Assembly (NCBI GenBank): GCA_963565915.1
Contig: OY751487.1
Coordinates: 3,224,001-3,288,000, forward strand
Length of the DNA: 64,000 bases
From: Entoloma clypeatum
Lineage: Eukaryota; Basidiomycota; Agaricomycetes; Agaricales; Entolomataceae
Direction of reading: 5' to 3'
Within the stretch, counting starts at the first letter, position 1; each line of letters begins with the position of its first letter. The translations under genes were made by a program, and so were the position numbers. Below the pieces are notes generated by a model. That model had not been told where the DNA came from, ran no database searches, and saw only the letters and a list, made by a program, of their open reading frames with translations. Shown in pieces: positions 28,292-39,661 of the stretch.

Positions 28292-30917
28292 TTATCGTAA
28301 AACTCCTAGCGGATCCTGTGACCCAGGACTCGGTTTAGTGCTCGCGGACTCCCGTGAATGACTGCTCGATGGGGGGAGCCGGGGCAGACCTTCGACTGGC
28401 AGAGATGGGCTGAATCCTGAAGACGAAGACCGTGCATGATTCCAACCGATAGTGCCAGAACCGTGCGACCCAGTTGCAAACGTATTTCTGGGATGGATGG
28501 GGGACGACCGAGAAACTCGCGACAGCGAGTCGACTACAGGGACAGGAACAGGTCTTGGGACAGTCAGCGCCACACTGTCCCGCCTTTCTACCTTGGTCTT
28601 TTTCCAAGGCTTTATTTCTACCAGCCTGTCTTCGTTGGGGTCGATCACATTGCCTAACAAGATATCTCGGACATGGGACAGAGACTCCAGCGCGGTCTGC
28701 TTCTTCTCTTTCAAGGAGCCCGGATCTCGAGCCTCGGCCTCATCCTGGAGAAGAACATCGACTATCCAAGCCAGAGACTCCCCCAACCGCTTGTCCCTTG
28801 AGCGAAGCTGCGAGACTGCTCGCTCCTTTTCGACCCACTTAGAATGTTCCCATGGCGAGCGAACCTCTGGAGATCGCTCGTCGGTCAAAGGAAAAGCAGA
28901 ATGAGACGCATTTGGTGAGCGGACGAGTGATGCAGCCAAATCCGGGATATTGCGCTGCGGTGATAGTCATATCGGGGAACATCATCCATGCTTTGATATC
29001 TACATACCCTGATTTCCGAGACGGCACTCATCAATGTCCTGTTAAGTCCAAGACTTTCTCCTCTTCCCATCCAGCCACGAGCCAGCGTCTCAGGCAAGCT
29101 CGGTTGAGGAGACGTCGTTGGCCGAACACTTGTATCTTCATTGGGGGCCTCCTGAACATTGGCCGCTTTGCTATGAGGACTCCGTGCTCGTCGCAAAGCA
29201 GCGTTTGACACTGGAACCTCTGCAGGGATGTTGAGAAGATTCCGATTTTCTAGCACTAAAGACGCTCCAGTCGAGGGAGTTGGCGACATCTGCAGAGCGA
29301 GGGCCTGTCGAACGAGAAGAGTCGTATGGAGAGGTGCGCCATCGAACGTCGAGATCGTTCGAGCAGAAGGATAGCGGAGGAGAATTGTAAGCTGAGTACT
29401 ATAATCTGCTGATATCACTGCCCGTGAAAGTGAGCCGTATGTTCAAAGTAACGTATGGACAAGAGATAGTTACGTTCATTACGAATTCTGATCAACATTG
29501 CTACGCACACCCACTGCGCGAGCTCGAGACTAGGATCGCTAGCGAATAAACTATCCCATAGCTTCAGAGCGTCCGCCATACTGAACTCCCGCGTGAAAAT
29601 AAGTCTCAGCCATCGGCTAATGATTCTTTCAGTCAAGGTTCCAGATATCTGAGATGAACACGTACATGCCGTATATCTGCGGCTCTATACCAGTCGCTTG
29701 CATATGTTTCCACAAAAGCGGATCAGTGAGCCGCAGTAACTCCGTTTGTATTCGGTTGCAGACCTCGACTATTGGCGCAACATAAGGTTTGATTTCGAAT
29801 GGGGTATGAGAAAAAGTGAGGTGAACGTGGCTAGGCAGCGGCGAGGAAATATTCCCAGAGATGGAATTTATCGGTGGTTCACGCCACTCGTAATATTTTG
29901 ACAAGCCGCGCATGACGTTGTCAAATAATGCCCAAGCATCAGCAGCGATCCAGAGCCTTGAGCATATTTCTCGCATTTCGGGTGGACCGAAGTGTGCATC
30001 CTGAGGGACAGAATCGTAGTCCACTGAATAATACAAGGGCGCCAAGATTTCATGCATCCCTACGCAAGAAACATCTTCAACCCACATAACGGATGACCCA
30101 ATGCCGTCAAAATACCTTGTCTGTAACCAATCGAAGGATTCATCACGGAGTATAAGAGAAGTATGTTGCTGAGTTGGAGATGGACTTCTGGATCACGAAA
30201 GAACCCAATCTCGGGAAAGCTGATGTGAAGGTTGTGATAAGTCGTCTGTGAAAATAAGTAGCCCCCATTCACTCACGTGCGCTCGACATCTTGTAGAATG
30301 GTTTTCTGTAGCTCCATGACTGCGAACCATTCTTTCCATGGGTTCTGAGAGGATGAGAAAATGATTATAATCATAATCGTAAACTCTACAATACCTCTTT
30401 GTGCAGACTCAAGGGATTGTTTGTTTCGAGATTCTTGGAAACCCTCGACGGTCGCTCGATAGTGAACGAACCCAGAAGAACGAAACCCTCTTCGTAGCTT
30501 CCATCGGGCGCTCGCATATGTTGGGATATGTGTTTCACGTAGTTCTGACGAGAGACGCGTAGAGACTCGACAATGGCCGCTTTGCGCATTGACGATGAAG
30601 ATTGTAACGGCTCATTCAAAGTTAGGAATAGCTGCAAGTTCAGGCCGTTAGTCCAACAGAAGAAAACCTTCGTTGCCAATATATATAAACCTTCCACGCG
30701 ATACTCCTGCCAACCACCTGCATTGAGTCGCTAGTGGAAGGGAGTAATCGATCTCCCAGAGCAGAATCTCGTATCTTTGAGAGTGTCGCATCAGAATTAA
30801 AGAGGTGATCGTATGCCTTTCTGGAGCGCCGTAGAGTCTATCAATGTTGCTCTGGAAAACCACGGGCAGACGAACTTGATCAGTTCCTCAGATGGCTGTA
30901 GGAAGGACTCCTCCATT
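28292..30917 (-). CDS. TBC1D5-like Rab GAP
   Basis: TBC1D5 proteins bind retromer and inactivate Rab7 on endosomes. The start at 30917 (MEESFLQPSEELIKF) joins, by an intron ending TTGATAG, to TLRRSRKAYDHLFNSDATLS. The next exon joins as GRSIAWK to LFLTLNEPLQ. The catalytic domain carries the arginine finger ILQDVERTFPEIGFF (IxxDxxR) and the glutamine finger NPSIGYRQGMHEILAPLYY. It then has GIEPQIYGIRWLRLIFTREF, the typical TBC1D5 segment. A long insert lies between the two halves, as in TBC1D5 of animals. The C-terminal 400 or so residues are serine- and proline-rich without a domain, with a short coiled-coil-like part near 28700-28830. The retromer link is inferred from family membership only. 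Confidence 0.87.
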
Positions 30918-31199
30918 CTAGAAGCGGCCGTTTCTGAAAGATCAAGCTGAGGAGCAGTATTCACGTTGACCTTTCAGAATCCAGTTCAGCCCCCAGTGCG
31001 CCAAAGGTTAAAAGTAGCGAGTGCACTGTTGATCACATGTGACGGAGGGTTGAAGAGCTGCGCTCAAGGGCGACGTATTGATGTCCTCAACGTTGACTGA
31101 CGATGCTGAATCGTTTCGAAAAACCCCAAATTTATCTAAATATCCTTGACAAGCAAAGAAGGATGAATTACAAGTATTATCACAGATACAACATCCATC

Positions 31200-32596
31200 C
31201 TAAAAATACACTCTCATCGCCGTCGTCAACGGTGATTCCGCCGGACAATACGGACATTTGACGCGACTTGCAAGGAACAGGGTGAGGTGATGGTATAGTC
31301 ACTCTCGTGATATGAACTCACCCGCCTGGTTTGCTCAGCTTGTGCAAACTATCCTTGGCGATGACATGGCCGCAGAGCATCATCATAGGAGGATTATGTT
31401 CCGTAGCCTGCTCCTTGGAGACGGGACAGGCAAATACCGAATGGTACCTATTCTCTGGGGGAAGGGGTATCTCAATCTAAGAGAACAGGAATAAGCAGTA
31501 GGATTTGCGTGAAGGGGGGAACCCACAGGAAGCTCATCTGTCTGACTCCATTCACTTTTCCGCTCTCGCATCACCTTTCGGCCTTTTTCTATTCTTGCAA
31601 GTGCTCCGCCACCGCCAATATCTCCGACGACTCTCAATGGAACCTGCCGACTCATCCCAAGGCTAGCACAATATTCTTTCGCAAACAACGGCTCCAAGTC
31701 AAAATGGAGCGAAGGAGAGGCAAGGTCAGCATACGGAGATGTCTGGAGTCTTGATAATGGGAGGTATGCTATACAGCCAATCAATCTTTTGAATTCGGCT
31801 TCATGTTCCACGTAAAAGGGTCTCAGAGTGGCATTGGCATATGATATTGCCGAAGCATAGTTCGGAGGGTGGGACGCAAATAAGAAGCGGATGTATTGTG
31901 ACCGGTGAAGGTAGAATTCGAGAGGGGAAGACCGCAACTGTAAAAAAGTCCGATTTTTTTTCGCCCAGCTGATGCACATCAGTCGGGGTGACGTATAGAC
32001 CAGAACTCAGAGCATACTGAAGAGCGGGGCCAATGTCTTGATTTTTGAGTGCTCTCAAAATTCGATGGAGATCCAGAAATTGCGAACGCAGCTCGAATGG
32101 AATATCGACCTCAGATTCCTGATTGTAACACATTGAATAGAATGAATAAGCGTCAAGGTTGGAACAAACCTCTAAAAATGTTTCGGAAATATCAAATTGA
32201 CCAGTGCGGAGAAAATGCAAGGCTATTGTTTTCTCAAGTGCAGCCTTGGCAGCTGGAGAGTCGAAAAGACGGGAGTAGGTGGGCAGAGGAGTTGTGAATT
32301 TCTAAAAGACAGAGTGAAAGGTATGCCCGTGATAGACTATCTAGACAAACCTTGTCGAGCGCTTTTCCGAGACGGGAGATGGAGGAATAGACCTCCTTCT
32401 GACGTTCGTCGACGTCTTTCCTTTGGGCCTCTACCGTCCGAGCAAGATAGGGAACGATGTCCTCGACCAAGCCATATTGCTCAATGCGTTTTTTCGCATC
32501 GTGCAGGCAGTCCAGGAGTGCATCGAGTTCTGCGACTGATGCTGACTTTGCTGTTAATTTCTCAAGTTTCCCAAGTTCCTTGAGAGGACCATCCAT
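31200..32596 (-). CDS. RMD5: GID/CTLH E3 ubiquitin ligase subunit Rmd5 (Gid2, RMND5)
   Basis: Rmd5/Gid2 is one of the two RING subunits of the GID ligase, which in yeast degrades gluconeogenic enzymes. The start [20 protein letters not shown] leads to a coiled coil. The LisH-CTLH region follows ([20 protein letters not shown], then [20 protein letters not shown]), and then the CRA part ([12 protein letters not shown]). At the end is the degenerate [17 protein letters not shown], then [17 protein letters not shown], then VKCPYCPAE. It lacks a complete second zinc site, as expected for this family. The last exon encodes [20 protein letters not shown]. Its start codon lies only 28 bp from the start codon of the divergent NSA1 gene. 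Confidence 0.94.
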
Positions 32597-32624
32597 GTGA
32601 GAGGTGTTACGTAATATACTAAAA
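32597..32624. promoter_or_regulatory. 28 bp spacer between divergent start codons (RMD5 and NSA1)
   Basis: The spacer is GTGAGAGGTGTTACGTAATA followed by CTAAAAAT. It is too short to hold two separate 5' untranslated regions and a core promoter. At least one transcript must start inside the other gene's coding region, or one start codon is misassigned. A TTACGTAA palindrome sits in the middle and resembles a bZIP (CREB/ATF-type) site. Confidence 0.5.
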
Positions 32625-34035
32625 ATGCCTCGATTCCTCACAGGCGATGAGCTGGGGAGCATCAAGTCTGTGCGGTACTCTCCAAATGTCGCCCATGGAG
32701 ATCCCAAGGCAACGACTACCACATTGTACAGTGGTGCTTCCAATCCAGTCCACGTCCTTGCAATCTCGGAGCAATCGTCACTTGTACCTCTTCCTGAACT
32801 TTAGTCCATTGAGCCAGCTTTAACCAATAAGTAAAGGTCGCCGTAGGGTTCGCCGATGGTTCTGTCACAGTATTTGGCCTGGGAGAGGCAGATACTTTGT
32901 CAGACACCCACAGGTGGAAGGAGACCCGCCTCCGAGATGGACATCGGTACATTGGTTTGGCGATATCAGCCAAGTTGGCCAATTCCACCCGTGCTTTGCG
33001 CAAAAAGCTGACCCATACTTAGGCGAATCTTGTCTTGCACTTCAAATGGCGCTTTGAGACTAGTTCCACTCGGTGACGAGGAGAAACCAAAACCAAACCT
33101 TTCCTGTCTCCCAACCCGCTTGGGCGATTGGCGTTTGTCTCCAGACCAACAAACATTTGCATTTGGTGGAGACGAGGTCGACCTGTCAGTATGGGACACC
33201 GAAAGGGCCTTTTCCACGCACCCACAAAATGCCGTCATCGAAAACGAACCCCCCAAGAAAAGGAAGCGCACTGAATTATTTGCAGGGGAACTATGGCGAG
33301 CAAGAAATGTATGCACTAAAGGACACTCTTCATATCATGCTCCTTAACGGCCGGAGCAGGTACCCAATGACAATCTCGGTCTTCGCCAACCGGTGCACAT
33401 CACAGCTTTGACTTATCTAGGTCCAAATCGTCCTCAACAGCTTATCGCTGGCACTCAGCTGGGGAATGTTCGCCATTATGACACCCGAACTGCACGCCGC
33501 CCTATTTTTGACTGGAAGCTAGCAAGGGTGGGGGGTATCCAGACTTTAGAAAAAGGAACATCTGAGCAGTGCGCACCCACTACCTTCCACTGGTTTTTAT
33601 TTGCTTTAACCGCATGATCAGTGAGGCTTTTGCGAGTGACAATGGAAACAATATTTGTGCTTTCGATCTGCGGAATGGCGGTATCATTCATAGTTATAAA
33701 GGTACTGAATATGGCCATGCGTTAAAGCTGCTTTTTCATACATGGTCTCTACAGGCTTTTCTGGTGCTGTCACATCCATAGCTCCATCACCCTGTGGATT
33801 GGCATCCACCGCCCGGGATCGATACACTCGCATTCATAGCGCATATCCTCCGCCAACGGTAGTTGGACAACAGCAAGAGCGGAAAGGCGAAGTGTTGGAG
33901 AAGATCTTCATGACAAGTACACCGACTGTTGTCGTATGGGATCGAGATACGTCGGTTGTCGAGAAGAAGATGATGCCCGCTCATGAAGAGGACAATGTCT
34001 GGGATACAATGGAAAATGCGGATGACATATATTGA
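32625..34035 (+). CDS. NSA1: Ribosome biogenesis protein Nsa1 (WDR74), WD-repeat
   Basis: Nsa1 is a seven-bladed beta-propeller that joins pre-60S particles with Rix7-type ATPase targets in the nucleolus. The start MPRFLTGDELGSIKSVRYSP is typical. Blades can be followed through KVAVGFADGSVTVFGLGE, FAFGGDEVDLSVWDTERAFS, QQLIAGTQLGNVRHYDTRTA, then RRPIFDWKLA, and later DNGNNICAFDLRNGGIIHSY. The end includes SIAPSPCGLASTARDRYTRI. A KKRKR patch near 33255 may direct it to the nucleus. Introns lie near 32780-32840, 33000-33030, 33305-33365, 33560-33625 and 33700-33755. The C-terminal tail is acidic. Confidence 0.88.
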
Positions 34036-34290
34036 TGAGTCCGAAAGTCATTGAGCAGTTCGTTCCGGATTTCGTCCATTGATTTTCTTGGTGACTTAGT
34101 GAGGATAATCATGAATCTAAGTTACTGAAGGGCGTGCCCTTCGGACTTTTTTTTTTTTTCTTTAGTAAACATTGAATCCCACCATCGTCCACATATTCAT
34201 ATCCCATTCGGAGTTCCCCAATATTGACAGTCTCTGAATGCTTAGATTGTTAGGACTCGTCATTTCTACCACCAACAAGCTCAAGTCCCC

Positions 34291-35680
34291 TCATAGTTTA
34301 TGCCTAATTTCCTTCCTGGCAAGTTTGCCAAACCGCTCCATAGGAACGTTGCTTGCAAAGCGTGCTGCTTGTGCTGAACGTTTCGCTCAGCAAACTAGGC
34401 CCGCCAGAGCAGAGAAAATGAAACTTCAACGCACCATAGCTTTCCCTCATGTTCACAGCATCTGGGTCGTTTTTGTCATTGAGACCCTGGCGAATGAGCC
34501 TTTTGACTTCCAGAACGGCGACAGGGTCAAGACCGTGGAGGTCTTCTAGGAGTTGTTTGCGCACTGCGTCGTGAAATGAATCCACCGATTGAAATGGAAA
34601 TATTTGACTGGATGTTTCGCAAGTATGAACTAAAGGTGTCGGGTGAGATGTGTCGCACTTACTTTATGAAACCACATTCCATCAATTCCTGAGCCTCTTT
34701 CTTCTTCCCCCACAATAAAACCTCGTTGGCTTTTGCGAGCCCCACTGAAGCAAATCGAGCGAATAAATAGAGTTATGGGCATCGTATGATATCGACCCAC
34801 TTCGATTCACGAAACTAACGCTAGAGCCCCCTTCAGCGATGATCCCTGTCAAGTGAATCAATTTTTAAGTGATTTTATATACCTTTTAGAACCATGCCTT
34901 ACCGAGAAACGTGAAAGGTACTGAGAGCCAGGCATTTGGCATGCAGTAGATGAAATCGAAGTAGCCAAGAAATGCTCAACATGCCATATCTTCAGTTTAT
35001 TGACGAACACTGACGAGGATTCGTAGTCTACCTGCTGCGATGCCTTTGAAATTTTTCTCGAGCGATTAACTTCATCAAGCGTCTCTATTCTGAAACGAAT
35101 CATAAACCTACCCATGACAGGGCCGTTTAAAGCAGCGACAAGAATTTTCCTATGGGTGTAAAACTTTTCGATTGTGTTTTCAGTTGATCTGAATTTACGA
35201 CCTGCACTGAATATACTAACTGCATTCCCGCAATCAGTCGTAGTATGGGCCACGTTCGATAAATAAGCTTGTCGGATATTTCCTTGTAATGATGGTGGTG
35301 CGTTGCTTGGCCTGTTCTTTATGTCGGTGCCTCTAATTCGGTACGGCGTGCATAAACTCGATTGTTTCAGAAGGAAGAGAAAGCACTCACGCACAGAACC
35401 AATTCCCTTGGGCTAGTTGACATTAATGCACAGTTCAATTATCCAAGGGTTTACACACCTTGCCACACAGTGACAAGGACATCTTCTCTCGCATCGATAT
35501 CTCTCAAAGATGTTGCTAACAAATCATAATCTGATTATTTTTTTTTTGTTCAACGGATTAGAGGGTTAACGATGAGGGAACTATAAAACTCGTACCTTCA
35601 GCTGTCAAAGCGTTCAGTGTCCCGGGACTGTTTAGTGTAATGGTCGCTATGTTGTCGGAAATTTCGACAGTCAGTGTCAT
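34291..35680 (-). CDS. Enoyl-CoA hydratase/isomerase family protein, probably peroxisomal (Eci1/Dci1-like)
   Basis: Crotonase-fold enzymes of this group shift double bonds of unsaturated acyl-CoAs during beta-oxidation. The start MTLTVEISDNIATITLNSPG is followed by TLNALTAED. The oxyanion-hole segment is VAALNGPVMG, followed by AFLGYFDFIYCMPNAWLSVP and GLAKANEVLLWGKKKEAQEL. The C-terminal helix is FASNVPMERFGKLARKEIR and the last three residues are HKL. A C-terminal HKL or HRL is the type 1 peroxisomal signal used by yeast Dci1 and Eci1, so peroxisomal location is likely. About six introns split the gene, and the region 35000-35330 includes intronic sequence. I cannot separate isomerase from hydratase by active-site residues, because the family varies there. 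Confidence 0.85.
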
Positions 35681-35788
35681 TGCTTGCGAGACGGGTTCAA
35701 GAGGGGGAAGGGTAATTAGAGTATTAAGAGTTTATGTGACATGATAAGGGTCCGGTTATGGCAGAATTGCCGGTTACCGAGTAGTCTG

Positions 35789-38556
35789 TCACATTGACCA
35801 GCTATCTAAAATTCGGTGTACAGCCTTTTCTAGTATCTCTTCACCAGCATTCCCAACCGTCAGGCTGTCCAAGACCGGCCGCATTAATTCCTTTAATTTA
35901 CTCAGCTCTTCTCCGAAGGTGTTCTTGCTCAACTGCAGGATAAATGAGCACACATTCACCCGCACTTCCACCGGAAAATTGGTCGGATTGTCGGTATGTC
36001 TCAAGACCAAAACTAACATATCAAGAGCGTGACGAGGAACCTGAAGCATGGGGTTATCGGGTGTTGCGCTCACAAGAGAATCTGAGTCGCTGGTGGTCGA
36101 TGCCGGTTTTGGTTCAATCGGAACTTGAGGGGCCGAGGGTTCGGCTGATGGTTCTTCTGAGAGAGGAGTCATAATTGCAGTGAGCACGAGTGAGGCTGTC
36201 CATTCAGGTCAAAACGGGTACTCGAGAGATGCAAGAACGAGTCCTACCGCCTTCCTTCTGAGTGCTCAACAAACTAAGTGCAACGATTCCTTCGTTGACA
36301 AGCAGTGGATATTTCCTGCTGCGTCCGACGAGACTTGCAAGGATCCAAGCACATTCAGGTGTGAGCAAGGCGCGAAGAGCAATATTCCTTTTGCGTTGTC
36401 GATTGATAATGTCGTCTTTGCTTGCGCTAGGGGAAATGGGGGACTCTAGTGAATTGGCAGGCGGGGGAGCTGGTACATTGTTTGACCAAAGGGACTTCAC
36501 CACGTTGACGACGACGCGACTACCTTCGCTTTTGAGCGGAATGGAATCGGATCTATTGACCAGTGCAATAATTTGGGACAGACCGGTGGGGACAGCAGGG
36601 GATTGATTTGATGCAAGAACGAATGCATATGTATGGTCCACTGAATATAACCTTAGTATTTGGGTGCGCGAGGTTCAAAGATCGGCGCACCGTTCGCACT
36701 GCACATATGTTTGACTACACCAATTGCACTAAGTTGGACGATGTCTGCCATGGGATCAATCTTATCATCCCATACCCCACTCGCCGCGATCCGTTGGATG
36801 ATGCCAGCTTCACCAAGCGCATTGTGGACGACATGTGCACGCGCAGGTGCTTGAGCAAGATGTTTGAGAAGCCCAAGAACACCATGTTTCACTTTGAGGT
36901 CAGTGGAGGGAGATAATAAATGTATTGATGCCAGGACCGGAGCAAGAGTATGCGGCGGTGAAAGCAGTGCTATTGAGTTTTTCTCTGGCGAAGAAGAGTG
37001 GCACGAGGTTTACCGTCATGGCTGACAGAACTGGGCGAGTTGTACATACCTCGTCTCGCTAGATTTCCCAGCGAAAGAGAAGCACATATGACCATATTAT
37101 CTCTATTGATGAGCGATTGTTTCTCTGGGTCACAGATAGTGGTGTCCAAGTCACCGACGTATCGTTTGAGCCAAATCACCATCCTGTCCACAAAGTCGCC
37201 CCCTGGCTTTTGCGGCTCTGAATCATCCCACAAGACATCCTCGTTTCTTTCTTCGCCCGCGACCTCTACTACCGATTTGATGAGTGCAGCTTTACAAATG
37301 TTGAATACTTTTGATTTTCGATCCCTGTCGGCGGCGTCAACCACTGGAAGATTCCACGACGGCGGATAGGTCCCATTTTCTATGAAATCCAGGATGATGG
37401 AGAGACAAGGAACACCAGAATGTTCGGCTGGGAAATGTAAGCCACGGGCAAGTGATAAACGAATATCTTCGACGTCCAGTGAAAGTGATTCAATCAACAT
37501 GCATGACTCCTGCAGAGCTTCCAGATCAGCATTGATGAAAGTAGAGATGAGCATCTGGTCATGCTCAGGAAAAGGGGCCAATTCCGGAGCGTAAGGAGCC
37601 AATAATGGAGGAACGAGAAGAGGGAGAACGTCAGGGGTAAATATCTGGAGCGCTACGAAAGTCGATTGAGGTTTGCGAAACGACCAGCACATGCAACTCA
37701 CTTTCATCTTGCGTATCTTTGAGTTCTGATATCATTCGCCAAGCCCAGTCAGAAATGCTACATCGTATGGACCAGACGTCTTGAGAAGGGACGCCTTCAT
37801 CATTACGGCGCTGCCAAGAGCCAGGGGCGTATATCGCAGTAGAAAGCCTTAATATAGTGAGAGGAGCTTCGAGGGACCTGAGTCGGTCCTTCACAGGATC
37901 TAAAGGTCAAGTCGTGAGATTGGCACGGATTACAGGCAGGTGACAGGTGACCGCACCATAACCGATACAAGCATTGAGAAGCGCTCCGATGGCTGTCCGA
38001 ATGACCTTCAAGTGCGAAATCGAGATCTCGAGAGGTTTAGCAGGGGGAGGACAAGGGACGAGTTCTGCGTATCCTTCAAGGAGAGACACGAGAGCTTGAG
38101 GGAGCCCTGCTTCGAGCAGATATCCTCTGTTCTCATCTGAGGTAGTGTCAAAAGCTATTCACAGGACGAAGAATCAGACAAACTTGCCATGATCCATACA
38201 TAGATTTGCAGCAACTCTTAAGATCTCAAAAACCACAGATGAATGCCTTTCTTCCGGAATGGCAGACCCATGCAGCGAAAGAGTGAACAAGGAAGTTAGT
38301 GATCGAGGGAGCGCCGTTTTACCGATGAGGGTATGGGTGTCAACTGCACTGTTGATTTAGAATATTGGTACTGGACATTTTGGATCGCCTCACTTGGGCC
38401 ATCCCTGACGCGCAAACTATTCGCCAAGGTTTGTGCGACGCATTCGACCTCTTGCCATGATTGTTCAGAGTTTGTTTCGCGAACGCGGGTGAGAAGGCTC
38501 AAGAGCTCTTTTTCCAAAGCTTGGGGATTCATCGACGTATCCGAGTTCTCTGCCAT
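35789..38556 (-). CDS. Armadillo-repeat protein resembling SmgGDS (RAP1GDS1)
   Basis: SmgGDS proteins are armadillo-repeat chaperones and exchange factors for small GTPases with polybasic tails. The protein starts MAENSDTSMNPQALEKELLS and is almost entirely helical repeats. Armadillo-like stretches include MVICASLSLGNLARR, IIQRIAASGVWDDKIDPMAD, VKHGVLGLLKHLAQ-like segments near 36840-36890 and KYPLLVNEGIVALSLLS. The NLARR helix preceded by a DPEKQSLINRDN stretch is similar to the SmgGDS repeat boundary. The last exon starts near 36187 with a Pro/Ser linker and ends ILEKAVHRILDSWSM. At least seven introns are present. I am confident of the repeat class and less sure of the orthology. Another armadillo family remains possible. 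Confidence 0.68.
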
Positions 38557-38654
38557 CCTGCGCAGGTGAGATGAGATGAATATTGTGGAGGAGGAGGGGA
38601 AGGTGCCGTATTATCGACAATGATCGTGTGGCGGTGCACACGTTCTTTCAACGA
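38557..38654. promoter_or_regulatory. 98 bp divergent promoter (armadillo gene and OTU gene)
   Basis: The start codons at 38556 (-) and 38655 (+) are separated by 98 bp. The + strand of this gap contains a GGAGGAGGGGAAGG tract, so the minus-strand transcript would have a pyrimidine-rich upstream region. No clear TATA box is visible. Confidence 0.4.
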
Positions 38655-39641
38655 ATGGCGGGGTCAAGGAGAAACAAAAACAAGAAAGTCGACTCTACTG
38701 TGCCCGACCCTCTAGCTGCTGTTCCCGTCGATGATGATCTTATGGAAGACCTGTTTTCACAACTCGATTCTCGGGACCAATCCATCATCAATGAACCGCA
38801 AAGCACTGAACAACCCAGAGCCCGTACAAGACAGGATCCGAAAAGTCGTTTTGAGGCAAGGAAGGTGTGTCCCAAGTGGCTTTCCCCAGGGATCCTCCTC
38901 ATTCTACCTCAGGCCAGAAAGGCCACTGCATTGATACAGTCACATGCCCTGGCCGATCCAGAAGCAGAGGCCAGACTGGAGAGGGAGGCGAAAGATGAAG
39001 AGAGAGATATCAATCGAATGTGCCAGGACCTTTGCCTCCAGATCCATGAGGTATGTCATGAGCTGAACGGTGTGCACATCTTCCAACGCTGCGACGTTCT
39101 GCTAGGTCAATCCCGACGGTCACTGTCTCTTCTCCGCCATCGCTGATCAACTCGTCCTCCTCGGCATCCTTCCTCCCTCCCAGGCTAATTATGCGGTCCT
39201 TCGCCAGACTGCGTCCCATTACATCTTTTCCCACCCCGACGACTTTCTTCCGTTCCTTCCGCCTCCTACTGGAGAAAATGGTTTGATGACTCCTGCACTA
39301 TTTGAGAGCTACTGCCTGGCAATACGCGACACGGCCGAGTGGGGCGGTGAGCCTGAGATCCGTGCCCTCAGTCGGGCATACAGCGTCCCTATCCATGTAT
39401 TACAAGCTGGCCGCCCGTCCGTCGTCGTTCATGACCCTCACGACCCATCTGCTGCCAACGTCAATAGCAAACGTGCCATACGCATAAGTTATCATCGGAG
39501 AATGTATGGTCTCGGAGAAGTAAGTCGGGCACAGTCTATCTTTTCACGATGCTGAATGTGCTGTAGCACTACAATTCTCTGAGACCTAGAAGTACTCTGT
39601 CCCAGCTCTCTCACAAAATGCATACCATACTTTCCACATAA
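38655..39641 (+). CDS. OTU2: OTU-domain deubiquitinase, Otu2/OTUD6 type
   Basis: OTU proteases cut ubiquitin chains. The Otu2/OTUD6 branch acts on ribosomal protein ubiquitination. The start MAGSRRNKNKKVDSTVPDPL leads to a charged helical N-terminal half, containing ALADPEAEARLEREAKDEER. The catalytic loop is INPDGHCLFSAIADQL, made by splicing near 39052-39107, with the nucleophile Cys near residue 123. Further landmarks are the EWGGEPEIRALSRAYSVPI helix, HRRMYGLGE and the catalytic His in HYNSLRP near the C-terminus. The order and length, about 280 residues, fit OTUD6B. Its stop is only 20 bp from the stop of the convergent AP-1 beta gene, so the 3' untranslated regions of the two transcripts must overlap. 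Confidence 0.93.
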
Positions 39642-39661
39642 GAGAATGAGGATATATGTAA

